A stretch of DNA of 64,000 nt, taken from contig NZ_JAHMHG010000004.1 in NCBI RefSeq assembly GCF_018913965.1, positions 17,901-81,900 on the forward strand, read 5' to 3'. Numbering within the stretch: position 1 is the stretch's first letter; the number at the start of each line of letters is the position of its first letter. Origin of the DNA: Mycoplasma sp. CSL7491-lung (GTDB taxonomy: Bacteria > Bacillota_I > Bacilli_A > Mycoplasmatales > Metamycoplasmataceae). The notes beneath the pieces were generated by a model that did not search any database, had not been told where the DNA came from, and saw only the letters and a list, made by a program, of their open reading frames with translations. This document shows, in pieces, positions 26,791-38,700 of the stretch. The translations under genes and the position numbers were made by a program.

Positions 26791-27486
26791 TTATAACAAT
26801 TCATTAAAAATATTTTCTCTATTATTTCAATAATTTATTATTTGTTCAATGCTGAAAGTATTATCATTTAATGAAATATGATTATTACCTGAGAAAAGTA
26901 ATAAATAAAAGTAAAAATCAAATTGCTTCTGTTTTTTAGTTATATTAAATATCGAAGCTAATGTCGATTCAACTTCATTATTTTTATTATTAATAGTTAT
27001 TAAAAGTTCTCTTACTCTAAAAATTTTTTCATTTATTTTTTGTGGTTCGATTTTAACTTCTTCTTCCAATGTAAATTTACTTAAATTAATCTTTTTATAT
27101 TTAAGATAATTAGAAAAAGTTTTGATTCAAAGAATATTAAAATATAAAATAGGAATAAGAGTGATTATACCTAAAACAACCCAAATTATTCCTCATTTTC
27201 TTGAAACTTCAATAGTTTCATTCATTGAATAAAAAATAATTAGAGGAATTAAAACAATTGACAAAATCGTTAGGAAAGAAGTGTAAATTAAGAAATTTCT
27301 TATTTTTCTTTTAATTATTTTTTCAATTTGCTGATTAATTTTTAAATTTTTATTTTTCGAATTAACAAACAATGAATTAAATACAGAATAAAAAAATTTA
27401 ACATTTAAAAATGGTATCCTAAAACAAAAACTAACATAAGTAAGGTTTGCTAAAAAAATTATAATGAATAAATATATACTATCCAT
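26791..27486 (-). CDS. Hypothetical membrane protein, paralogue A
   Basis: A 231-residue protein. Hydrophobic segments lie at about 4-22, 67-88 and 101-122; two basic stretches (about 44-62 and 130-140) lie on the presumed cytoplasmic side. The C-terminal region YLLLFSGNNHISLNDN...QIINYWNN matches the neighbour at 27502 (YLLLFSGSNHILDNQN...EIIKIWNN), and both share the layout of N-terminal TM, basic loop, TM pair and soluble tail, so the genes arose by duplication. It starts 15 nt after the stop of the neighbour, with ribosome site AAAGGAAAT. Function unknown. Confidence 0.78.
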
Positions 27487-27501
27487 GTTTTTTATTTCCT
27501 T

Positions 27502-28233
27502 TTACTTATTAAAATTTGAATAAACATCATTTAAATTATTTCAAATTTTAATAATTTCTTCATCGCTTAAAGAATTGTTTTGGTTATCAAGGATGTGGTT
27601 TGAACCAGAAAACAATAATAAATATGTAATATATTCAAATTCTTCTTTATTATTTATATTCTTTAAAAATCTATCCATATCAAATTTACGTACATTAATT
27701 ATTTTATTGCTTCAAAACATAAAAATTTGTGCAGATAATTTATATGAATATATCATTCGTCTAGATTTAAAAATATTTTTAAATTCTAAGTTGCTTTTAT
27801 TTACGTCAAGCTTTTCTTCTAATAAAACATCTTTATTATTATTTAGTTTCTTAAATTTAATAAGAATTACTAATACTCTTACAAATAAAAATAAAAATAT
27901 TACTGGTGGTATAAATAATAAAACTAATGGTAAATAAGGTATTAACGCAATAAAATTGCTTGTTTTAGAAATAATTGTTATAACATTAATAACTACAGAC
28001 GCAACACCAAATAAACTAATCACAAATAATCAAGAAACCAAAACAGTTAATGTTTTTAAAATTCTCTTTAATTGTTTATCATTTATCTTTAAATTATTGT
28101 TCTTTAATTTTTTAAGCATACTGTCAAGTAATACAATATACATTTTAAAATTTCACTTTGTATTATTTACCATTATTAATAATAAAAACATTGGTATTAA
28201 CACAAAAGCAAAAACTAATACTAAATTTGTCAT
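27502..28233 (-). CDS. Hypothetical membrane protein, paralogue B
   Basis: A 243-residue protein, first gene of a two-gene operon. Ribosome site AAGGAG precedes the ATG closely. Membrane segments lie at about 3-21, 62-85 and 92-122, then a soluble tail with YLLLFSGSNHILDNQN near the end, shared with paralogue A. Five TGA codons are read as Trp. No known domain is recognised. The position just downstream of a surface protease gene may be chance, since two terminators separate them. Confidence 0.78.
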
Positions 28234-28354
28234 TTTCTCCTTTTTATTTATTTTATATGATTGAAAATTATATTTAATAATAATAAATTTAAAATTAAAA
28301 ACATATTTTTGTCATTTTTATTGAATTTAAGTCAAAAAATACAAATAAATATAA

Positions 28355-28387
28355 AAAAGTTGAATTATTGTTTCAACAATAATTCAA
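28355..28387 (-). terminator. Second (back-up) terminator downstream of the DUF31 protease gene
   Basis: A perfect 12-bp stem with a four-base loop (28360-28371 with 28376-28387), followed on the minus strand by C and six T residues. Confidence 0.8.
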
Positions 28388-28436
28388 ATTTAAAATTTAT
28401 ATTTTGAGTTGTTAAATTTCTAAATACAATTATATT

Positions 28437-28481
28437 AAAAAGCAAAATTAAGATCTTATCACTTAATATATGCTTTTTTTA
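28437..28481 (-). terminator. Terminator of the DUF31 protease gene
   Basis: AAAAAGCA pairs with TGCTTTTT around an inner ATTAAG/CTTAAT hairpin, directly after the minus-strand stop codon at 28484. Confidence 0.75.
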
Positions 28482-28483
28482 TT

Positions 28484-30373
28484 TTAATATCCTTCTGTAA
28501 ATATTGCAGTATCTTTTTTACCATTTTCAAACCCATTTGGGTAAATTTTACTTAAGTTTTCACGATATGAAGCGGTTTGAGCAGAATATTTAGTTTTATC
28601 ACTTCCGTCAATCAAGTTATATGCCTTAATAGTATCGTTATTGAATGTATAATCATTTGATAATAATAAAGGTGTAAATGAACCTGATTTACTTAAATCA
28701 CCATAATCTACATTACTACTTACACCACTATATGCACCAATAATTTGTCCAAATTCATTATAAACAACTGAACCTGATGCTCCATAATATAATGATGAAA
28801 AGTTAATTCTTTGTGTAAATCCGTAGAAATCAGCTAATGTTTTACCAAATATTTCTGTGTATGGAGAAAAATTATTATTTGTCATTTTTTCTTCATAAGC
28901 TCTTGCTGCTAACCCAAAAGTCTCTGAATTTTTTGAGGTACCTGTGTATCAATTTTGATCACTATTTCTTTCTACTGGATTATTACGGCTTCAAGCTGAA
29001 GAAGATGAATCAACAGCTGGATATCCACCGATATAAATATCTTTTGCATTAGTTAAGTTTTCTCCGGAATTTTGCATTGCACTTATATAATCAGTTGTAA
29101 GTGTGTATGTTGAGACTTTTTTATCTTGATTTGGAGTTGTATTAGTTTTATTTCTTTCGATATATTGGTCTAAAGCTTTAGTTGCATCTTTAAATCATTT
29201 CGAATGAGTATCATCCATTTTTGAAAAATCTACATCTATTTCAAAGACAGCAAAGTCAGTGTAAAAAGGTATATATTTATTATTTTGTAAAGTATTATTA
29301 AGTGCTCAAATTGAATTGCTCTTATCGTTAATATCTTCATAATCTTGAGCTTTTAACTGTTCAAAACGTTCTTGAGTTTTTCTTCTAGCCTCTTGTTGAT
29401 ACTTATTTATATATTCATGTTTCATAAAATCATAACCTGCAAAAATTAATTTAGGTTTTGAAATAGCACCATCATTAGCTTTTGTTGTTCTAGAAGCATC
29501 ATTATCGCTTCTTTCTCTGTTTGTGAATAATTCATTATTTGTTAATCAATTCGTTCTATAACGTTCATCACCCGCATAATTAAAGTTATTATTTTTAGCT
29601 TCAAAATCAGTTATATATTCACTACTTTTTCCAATCGAAATAGAATTAGCCTTAAAACCTCTTTCGTCATCGTAATTTAATTGCTTTGCAACACTTTCTT
29701 CTAAAGTATTAGATAACATACCGATAACATGTAAATTAGTAGCTAAGAACAACTTGTATTTGTTTTCATCTTGTTTATGATAATCAAGCAATCAAGCAGT
29801 ACCACCTGAAGTTGCTAAAAACGAACTATCGTCAGTGCCTAAATTTACACCAAATTTAATTGCAAATGTACGGTCATATATTTCTTTATAAATGTCTTTT
29901 TCGCTAGGTTTTGTAAACTTATTTACATCCATTGAATATTGGTGATCTCTTTTTCTTAAATTATTGAAAAAATCAGCATCAGGTATAAAAGGCATTTCAG
30001 GGTTCGGTTTCGAAGGTTGATTTTGTGCTCCACTCCCTCCAACTTCATTAGCATTACTATTTGATTGATTTTCACCTGTGTTTTCGGGATTAGTTGTTTT
30101 TTCATTAGTTTGTGTATTTGCAACATTACTTTGGTCTTGAGCATTGGCGTTTGAGTTCGTTGAATCCGCCACATTTTCATTTTTATTTGGTGTAGTATCA
30201 CTATTAGTTTTATTATTTTGTGATTCTGTTTTAGCTAAGTTATCATTATTTTTAATATCTTTTTTATTCTCTTCTTTTTTTGGAGAATTATATTTATTTT
30301 GTGAACAAGAAACCACCGCAATTGTAGGTAGAATCACTGTCGATATCATTGATAATAATATTTTCTTTTTCAT
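28484..30373 (-). CDS. DUF31 / MIP-type surface lipoprotein serine protease
   Basis: A 629-residue lipoprotein. Signal peptide MKKKILLSMISTVILPTIAV, lipobox VVSC (Cys23), then a low-complexity Asn/Ser/Thr linker to about residue 125. The trypsin-like DUF31 fold follows. GGTAWLLDYHK and LFLATNLHVIG supply the catalytic His, FAVFEIDVDF the likely Asp, and YYGASGSVVYNEFGQIIG the nucleophile Ser. Members called MIP cleave immunoglobulin captured by a partner protein MIB. No MIB-like gene lies beside it, so the target is open. It is continuous only with TGA as Trp and would be displayed on the cell surface. Confidence 0.85.
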
Positions 30374-30558
30374 TTTAGTACCGTCCTTATTATGAATATT
30401 TAATCAATATTTGAAATTATATACTTATATATAAATTTTAATAAAAAGTGAAAAAATATTTTTTAGACATAAAAATAGACATAAAAAATGTTTTTTCACA
30501 TTAAACTAAATATTAAATAAAATATTAATATAAAATACTTTTTAATATTTTTAAAAAA

Positions 30559-30663
30559 GTGGAAGATGTACATGAATTAGGAGGCAGTTGAGTCTCAACA
30601 CTTAGAAACTCAAACCTTTAGTTCTTATGATGATATTTTAAAAATATTAGAAGACTTAAAATA
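30559..30663 (+). pseudogene. Short decayed gene remnant
   Basis: Coding-like sequence in two frames. VEDVHELGGSWVSTLRNS runs from 30559, and the overlapping frame gives HLETQTFSSYDDILKILEDL ending at a TAA at 30661-30663. Amino-acid composition looks like protein, there is no start codon with a ribosome site, and a terminator-like hairpin follows. Probably the tail of a deleted gene joined by a frameshift. No family recognised. Confidence 0.35.
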
Positions 30664-30692
30664 AAAGCATTCGTTTTGTTTGCTTTTTTATT
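30663..30692 (+). terminator. Terminator after the gene remnant
   Basis: AAAAGCA pairs with TGCTTTT around a short loop, followed by T residues. It suggests the remnant was the 3' end of a real gene. Confidence 0.6.
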
Positions 30693-30789
30693 AAAACAAA
30701 TGTTTGTTGAGTTTAATTATTTATTATAAAATATTAATGAGTAGTTTCGCATATTTTAAACCTATTTACAAAAAATAAAGGAGATAAAT

Positions 30790-32166
30790 ATGATTAAACT
30801 ACAAAATAATATATTAAAGTACAAATTCAAAAATCCACTTTTATTACACCAAGCCTTAATTACTAAAGGATACTCAAATACAAATAGTAATGGTGGAAGT
30901 TTAGAAAACGGTCTAAAAACCGTAAATAATGAATACCTTGAGTTTTTAGGGGATCCTGTTCTCAATTTAGTTGTCAAAGAGTATTTGATTGGTAAATATA
31001 AGAAAAAAGACATCCCTAGCTTAGACATTGAGGTTGATTTAGGTAAAATAAACGATGAATCACAAAGTTACTTTAAAAATGATCATTTAAAAATAATCGC
31101 AAAAACAATTAACATTAATGAATTAAAGCATTCTAGTCGAACAAATGACGAGGACGATAGCTCTAAAGAAAATGCTGATATTATTGAAGCAATCATTGGA
31201 GCTGTATATATAGACTCAAATTATGATTTTAATATTACTCGTGATGTTGTAATTAGACTACTACAAATTGGTGAATCTTCTGGAAAAAGTGACGAAAATA
31301 TTATTAATAATACAGTTAAAAATAGTAAAGAAGTTGCAATTTCTAAACAAAATAAAGTAGCATTCAAAATTCCAACAGAAAAAAGTAATATTGATAAACT
31401 AATAAAATTAAATATTATTGATGTTACAAATACACTTTCTCAACTTGTTAAGGAAGGTTCAAACAATAATTGAGAAAGTATAATATCTGTTAAAGATAAG
31501 TTAAACAATAGTAATTTAGTTGAATTTAAGTCTAAAAAGTCAAAGAAAAAAGATTCAATTAACGATGTAATTGTAAAATTAGATAAATGATCTACTAGCC
31601 GTTTAAGTGATTATGAGAATAATTTAAATACTCCTTCTAAAAAAGATTTAGAAAAGTATGTAAATAAAGACGATTTAAGTAAAGTCGAATCACTAACATT
31701 TAAATTTGAAAGCAAGCAAAGCGGCATTACAACTTGATTTTTTGTAGGTAAATTGAAACTTAATAACCAAAACACTAACCATGACTTTAAAGTTTCTGCA
31801 CCTAAAAAAGATAAGTTAAAATCTGAAGTTAAAAATTATATTGCTAACTATATTAAAAATATAGATAAACCAAAAGCAAAAAATAAAAAAACCGATGATT
31901 TAGCATCAAAAATAGTCGCTTACGAAAAGGAATCAAGACCTTTTGCTAGCTTAAAAAATAAATTTGAGAAATATAAAATCGAAATTACTGATATCACTGA
32001 AAAACAAATATCAAAAGATAAGGTTGAATTAAACGTTTCGCTGCTATTTAAAAATAATTCTGAAACAATGACTAAAAAAATTGAATCAAACAATCGTACA
32101 AAAGCGTTAAATTCACTTTCTAATCAATTGCATTTAGCAATTAATAACAAATTCAAAGATAAATAG
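30790..32166 (+). CDS. RNase III-domain protein with long divergent C-terminus
   Basis: A 458-residue protein. Residues 1-160 form an RNase III catalytic domain: YKFKNPLLLHQALITKGYSN, then the signature NNEYLEFLGDPVLNLVVKEY with Glu and Asp ligands, then ENADIIEAIIGAVYIDS with the second Asp/Glu pair. It should therefore cut double-stranded RNA. The remaining 300 residues are far longer than the single dsRNA-binding domain of ordinary RNase III. Two stretches (about 295-355 and 385-455) end in basic helices, as in dsRBDs, but are very divergent. The ribosome site AAAGGAG is good and three TGA codons are read as Trp. It could be the sole rnc gene or an extra paralogue. Confidence 0.75.
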
Positions 32167-32206
32167 TTGAAAAAAATACGAAACTACTCTAGACTATTTA
32201 TTAGTT

Positions 32207-32241
32207 AAAAACCTTAGCCCTTTTACAAGACTAAGGTTTTT
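32207..32241 (+). terminator. Terminator of the RNase III-like gene
   Basis: An 11-bp perfect stem (32207-32217 with 32231-32241) ending in T residues. Confidence 0.85.
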
Positions 32242-32318
32242 AAATTAAAATTTATGATTTTTTAAATTTTTTAAAAAATAGATTTCGTTTTAAATATAAA
32301 ATTTTTATTATTAAAAAC

Positions 32319-32348
32319 AAAAACTGGACTTGTTAAAGTTCAGTTTTT
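32319..32348 (-). terminator. Terminator of the phosphoketolase gene
   Basis: A 13-bp stem with one G-T pair and a four-base loop, 8 nt beyond the minus-strand stop codon; its A-rich arm gives a T run on the minus strand. Confidence 0.8.
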
Positions 32349-32356
32349 CTCTGTTA

Positions 32357-34741
32357 TTATTTATTTAAATCTTCTCATTTTCAATTTCTAACTTCATCAA
32401 TATCAATACCAACTTCTTTTATATAGTAGTTGTGGTATGCGATTTTTTCGTCCATTAAATCTAAGAAATCTTTAACATTTTCTTGACCATACACTGCTCT
32501 AGCGGCTGTTTTAGACATGTGGAATCTATCCATGTGTGACATTAAACGAATATCAAATGATGTAGTGATATCACCATTTTCCCTGTATCCGTGAACTCAT
32601 AAATTGTGGTTTCTACGTGAGAAGAAGAAGTCTCTAATTAAACCTTCAAATCCGTGGAACGCAAATAATATTGGTTTATTTGTTGTAAACACTGAATTAA
32701 ATTCTTCATCTGATAAACCACGTGGGTCAATACTTTGATGTCTTAATTTTAATAAATCAACAACATTAACGAATCTGATTTTTAGATCTTTAAAATGTTT
32801 ATTTAAAATTGAAATTGTAGCTAATGCTTCTAAGTTTGGTTCTGTTCCTGCAGCTACAACAACTAAATCTGGTTCTTCACCTTCTTTAACGGTTGATGCT
32901 CAATCAATTACTTTGTAACCTTTTTCAACCAATTCTCTCGCTTCTTCTACGTTATAAAATTGATCTCTAGGTTGTTTTGACGCAACAATTAAGTTAATTA
33001 CATTTCTTTCTCTAAATGATTTATCTAAAACTGCTAATAATGTATTTGAGTCTGCAGGTAAATATTCTCTGATTAATTCAGGTCTTTTATCTGCTAAGTG
33101 TCCTAAAATACCTGGATCTTGGTGTGTATAACCATTGTGATCTTGTTGGAATGCAGTTGATGTTGCAATAACGTTTAATGAAGGATAATCTTTTCTTCAT
33201 GAAATTTTATTTGCTTTAACAACTCATTTCATATGTTGAGTTAACATAGAATCAACTACTCTTAAAAATGATTCATATGAAGCAAAGAATCCGTGACGTC
33301 CAGTTAATACATAACCTTCTAAGAATCCTTCTGCTTGGTGTTCTGATAATTGAGAATCAATTAATCTTCCCGCAGGACTTAAAGCTTCATCTAATTCAGG
33401 ATTAATTTTTTCCATTCATTGTCTATTTGTTACTTTTAAAACTTCAAATAATCTATTTGATTTAGTTTCATCAGGTCCAAAAGCTCTAAAGTTTGTTGGA
33501 TTTCTTTTGATAATATCAGCAAATCAATAGCTAGCTGTTACCATATCTTGGTCTTTAACTTCACCAGGTTTAGTAAATTTAAGTGCAAAATCTTCTCAAT
33601 TTCCAAAATTAAGTGTTGTAGGGTTTACACCACCATTTGTAATTGGGTGCATTGCCATTCTTTTTTCACCTTTTGGCGCGATATCAGCAAATTCTTTTTT
33701 AAAAGAACCATCTTCGTTAAATAATTCATGTGGTTTATATGATAATAATCAATTTTCTAATTCATCAATCATTTTTGGGTTTTCAGAAGTAACTGGAACT
33801 GGTACTTGGTGAGCTCTAAAACTTCCTTCATATTTTAAGTTATTAATTCTTTCAGGTAATGTTCAACCTTTTGGTGTTCTAACAATTAAAGCTGGTCAAA
33901 CAGGTCTTGTTGCTTCTTCAGCTGGTCTTTGTCTTTGCTCAGCATGAATTGCTTTAATTTTTTCGATTGCTAAATCAAATTTTTCTGCCATTAACTCATG
34001 AATACCAATAGTATCTTTTGGGTCAGCTTCAACAAAAATAGCTTCTCAACCATAACCTGCTAGCATATCTGAAATTTCTTTATCAGTTTTTCTAGCATAA
34101 ATTGTAGGGTTTGAAATTTTTCCACCATTAACATGAACAATAGGCAATACAACCCCGTCATTTACAGGATTAATAAATGATGATGAGAATCAACTTCCTG
34201 CTAAAGGACCTGTTTCTGCTTCACCATCCCCAATAACTGTTGCCGCAATAATATTTGGGTTATCTAAAATAGCACCTACTGCATGTGAAATTGAATATCC
34301 TAATTCCCCACCTTCATGAATTGAACCAGGTGTTTCGGGAGCAGCATGAGACGCTGTACCACCAGGGAATGAGAATCTTTTAAACATTCTTGTTAACCCT
34401 TCAGTATCATTTGTAATTTCTGGGAATAGTTCTGAATAACTTCCGTCTAAAAATGAGTTAGAAATCATAACTTGTCCACCATGACCTGGACCTGAAATGT
34501 AAAACATTTCTAAATCATATTTATTTATTACACGATTTAAGTGTGCATAAATTAAGTTTTGACCAGGTATTGTTCCTCAGTGCCCAATTGGATACATTTT
34601 AATATCTTCTGGACGAATTTTATCAAAAAGTAAAGGATTATTTCTTAAGTACATTTGACCTAATGATAAATAATTTGCAGCTCTTCATCAAGCATGAACT
34701 TTATCTAAATAATCTTTACTATCAAAATCATTTTTTTTCAT
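32357..34741 (-). CDS. xfp: Xylulose-5-phosphate/fructose-6-phosphate phosphoketolase
   Basis: A 794-residue thiamine diphosphate enzyme that splits xylulose-5-P or fructose-6-P with phosphate, giving acetyl-phosphate, an ATP source through acetate kinase. Conserved segments: [68 protein letters not shown] and the TPP-binding [36 protein letters not shown] and [14 protein letters not shown] lie in the second half. The length is standard. Ribosome site AGGAGA lies before the ATG. It is monocistronic, between two terminators. Confidence 0.96.
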
Positions 34742-34891
34742 AAATCTCCTAATTTATTATTTTATTTTTTATTAAAAGAATCTTTTTTTCAAAAGATAAC
34801 TATATAGTATATTTATTATATTATTTTTATATTATTTTTTATAAAAATATGTTTTTATTTCATATTTTCCATTGCATTGTATAAGTTTATA

Positions 34892-34922
34892 AAAATATTC
34901 AGTAAACACCGAATATCTTTTT
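34892..34922 (-). terminator. Terminator of the HAD phosphatase / polC operon
   Basis: ATATTC pairs with GAATAT around a 10-nt loop just past the minus-strand stop codon at 34923. It separates this operon from the xfp promoter region (34742-34890, AT-rich with no other feature). Confidence 0.6.
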
Positions 34923-35735
34923 TTATTCTTCTATAAATTGTTTTAAATACTTAGCAAGTCCGGAGTCATTACATGAATGACTTGTAACCTCGTCAGCTAT
35001 TTGTTTTAATTCATCAACTGAATTTGCCATGGCAACAAGTTTTCCTATCTTGCCTTTTGCAGATGCATCATTCATCGAATCGCCTATATGAATTGCATCT
35101 TTTGGATCGATCCCTCACAGTTTACATAATCTTAACTCTTCATCACCTTTAGATACATTTGCTCCTGTTATTTCTAGTATATTATTATTTCCACTAATTG
35201 TAACAGTTAATCTACCTTCGAATTTTTTGCCTCATTCATTAGCTAATTCTTTGATTCTATCCTTATTTAAATTTCAAATAAGAGCCTTGTATACATCAAA
35301 ATCATTTTTGTAATCCTTATATCTTTTAGCATTTTTCTTACCAAATCCCATAAGAATTTTATAAAATCAGTTTTTGACAAACGCCAAATCTCTTGAGTTT
35401 GAATTATAAACTACAAAAGATTTACTTTTTTTAATTTCATCAAAAAGTTCTTGAGCAACTTTTGGATCTACTATTTCTTTATTAACTACTTCTCCCTTTA
35501 CAACTGTTTGTGCACCATTTCAAGCAATATAAGTTTCAGAACCTAAATCTCTAACTATTTTAGCTGTTTTTGGGTTAACACCTCTCCCGGTTGATACAAT
35601 AACCGGAATTTGTGTTTGAAGTTTTCTAATTATATTTTTTGTATATTCTGTGGCTTCTTTGTGTCAAAATTTTTCGCCTGGACCATCTAAAGTTGTTCCG
35701 TCTAGGTCTATAAAAATTACTTTTGGTTTATTCAT
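34923..35735 (-). CDS. Cof-type HAD hydrolase (second copy)
   Basis: A 270-residue phosphatase of the HAD IIB group. Motif I is VIFIDLDGTTLDGPG at about 6-20, motif II PVIVSTGRGVNPK at about 45-57, and motif IV IHIGDSMNDASAKGKIG at about 219-235. The cap domain between them is typical for sugar-phosphate phosphatases; the substrate is unknown. It begins 13 nt after polC on the same strand with ribosome site AAGGAG, so it ends the cdsA-polC operon. It differs clearly from the Cof gene at 3641-4483. Confidence 0.9.
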
Positions 35736-35748
35736 TTTTTCTCCTTAA

Positions 35749-38700
35749 TTATAATGTAAATAATGACATTTGATTAGTTTCTGTTAGATCTTTAAGAACA
35801 CCTAATTCATCTAGCACGTTTGTTATGGTTTTATTTACACCACTTCTTAATTTAAAGTCTTCTTTCGAAATAAACGGTCTTTCTTCACGAGCTTGAACTA
35901 ATTTTTGGGCAGCCGCAAGACCTAAACCTTTAACAGATGTAAAAGGCGGAATTAAAGCGTTATTTTCATAATCAATTATTCATTCATCTGCTTTAGATTT
36001 CATTAAATCAATATTAGAAATTTTATAACCTCTAGCATAAATTTCACGTGCTATTTCTAAAGTTACTAGAAGATCTTCATCTAATTTCTTTTTATCTTTT
36101 AATTTATTAATTTCGTTAATTTTTTCATTAATTTTTACCGCTTTAAAATCATCTACAATAACTTTAATATCAAACTCTGATACACGTATTGATAGATATG
36201 TTGAATAATATTCCAATGGTTTATATAACTTAAATCAAGCAATACGTCAAGCCATAATTACATATGCTGTAGCATGTGCCTTAGGGAACATATACTCAAT
36301 CATTAACATACTTTTTATCATTCACTCCGGAATATTATTTTTCTTTAGCTCTGATTGTTCTTCCGGGCTTAATCCTTTACCTTTTCTAACTTTTTCCATT
36401 ACCTTAAATGAAAATAAGGGATCTAAACCTTTTTTAATTAAAATTAACATAATATCATCCCTACAAGAAATGACATCACTTACAGACATATTTTGTTCTT
36501 TGATTAATGTTTCTGCATTACCCTTTCACACGTTTGTACCATGTGATAATCCTGAAATAGAAATTAAGTCTGAAAAAGTTCTAGGATTTGCATCTTTAAG
36601 CATTTTTCTAACAAAGTTGGTACCAAATTCTGGTAATCCTACTGCACCTGTAGGCTCGTCTCCAATTTCGCTAGGTTGAATACCTAACTCTTTAGTGCTA
36701 TAAAATAATGACATAACTCTAGGATCTTTTTTAGGTATATCCGTTTTAACATTAACTCCTGTCATCTTAGATAACATAGCAATCGCGGTAGGATCTCTAT
36801 GACCTAAAATATCTAATTTTAATAAATTATCATGAATAGATTCAAAATTTAAATGAGTAGTTTTTCAATTTAATGAAGTATCATCGGCTGGATAATTAAT
36901 TGGTGTAAAATACTCTACATCAAATTCTTTTGGTACAATGATAATACCACCAGGGTGTTGACCTGTAGTACGTTTAACTCCTTCAATTTTGTATGATAAA
37001 AAGTCTATATAACTATTTGTGTAACCAAAATTAAACTCTTCGTTTGCTTTTTTAATATAACCAAATGCTGTTTTATCTTTTATAGTTGATATTGTACCAG
37101 CTCTAAAAGTATGATATTCTCCGAAAAGTTCCTTTATATAATCATGTATAAATCCTTGATATTCACTTGAGAAATTAAGGTCTATATCCGGAACTTTATC
37201 AGCTTGAAAGCCTAAGAAAGTTTCAAAAGGTATCGAATTCCCATCCTTATCCATTAAAATATTGCATTTTTCACACATTTTATCATCTAAATCATAACCT
37301 GATGGAGTTGGAGGATTTTTAACTAGCTCAAAATATTTACAATTATCACAAATATAATGCGGTGGTAATGGGTTAACTTCAGTTATTTCTGCCATTGTTG
37401 CAACAAAAGATGAACCAACACTACCACGACTACCAACGATATATCCATTTTCTTCAGATTTTTTTACTAAAATATGTGAAATTCAATAAACAACATCAAA
37501 ACCATATTTTAAAATAGGTTCCAATTCTTGTTTAATCCTTAATTCTACAATTTCAGGTAATTTTTCGCCATATTTCTTATGTGCATTACTATAAACTAAC
37601 TCTTTTAATTTTACATTTGAATTATCAAATTTAGGGGTATATAATTTTTCTCGCGTTACAACAATATTATCATCAACCATATCTGCAATTTTATTTGGAG
37701 TTTCCACAACAATTTCTTTTACTAAATCTAAATGACCCAGAAAACTAAATTGATGAATCATTTCTTCGGTTGTTAAATAATTTAATGTTGGTATTTGTAA
37801 ACTATCTTTCTTTCTATAATCAAACAAAAAATGAGATGTATTTCCAATTCCTTTTGAATATACTAGTGATTTGAAAAATATTGCATCTTCTTTAGTTTCG
37901 TATCTAACGTCACCAATAGCAACCACCATCTTATTTAAACTTTTTGCCTTATTAACAAGATGTTTAAGCAACCCTTCTATTTCTTCTTTTGAAAAATCAT
38001 CTTTTCCACTTCATTTATGAGAAAGCGTTTGCGGCGCTGGTATTTCTATATAATCACATCTTTCAATGATTTTCTCTAACTCTATATCATTCGAATAAAG
38101 TAGTTTATCAATTAATTCACCCCTTAAACCATTTGAACCAATTAATATATTTTTACTTTTTGGTAAATCGTCAAAAAACATTTTTGGAGAGTTTCAAAAA
38201 CGTTCTGTTAATGTTTTTGAAATCATTTGGAAAATTTCTTTTAAACCATCGTTGTTCAAAGCGATTACTGAATATTGATTAAAAGTAGTATTTAACTTAG
38301 AATAAAATAATTTTTCATCTCTAGTAAATTCATTCAACTCGCTCAATGTTACTACATTGTTATCGACAAATCAAAAAATAGAGTTCTTAAAAGCACTAGC
38401 CAAAACTTCCGCATCATAATCAGCTCGGTGAGCAACTTCGGTATCATAAATAACATCGAAGTTCTTACAAAATTCACCTAAACTATGTTTTTTCTTATCT
38501 TCAAAAATAATTCTTGAAATCATAAGAGTATCTATATATGTTGTTTTTGGTAATTCTCTATTAGCTTCTAAAAACTTTTGTATCAAGAAGTTCATGTCAA
38601 ATTTTGCATTATGCGCAACCGCTATTTTATTGTTGAATAATTCATAAATTTTATCAAGCGCATCGTCTAATTGAATACCTTGAGAATCAATCATTTGTTG

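Larger units (their letters stand above)
30374..30789. other. Intergenic region with one gene remnant
   Basis: It contains the start region of the protease gene on the minus strand, the decayed coding remnant at 30559-30663 and its terminator, then a short AT-rich leader for the RNase III-like gene. I see nothing else. Confidence 0.5.
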
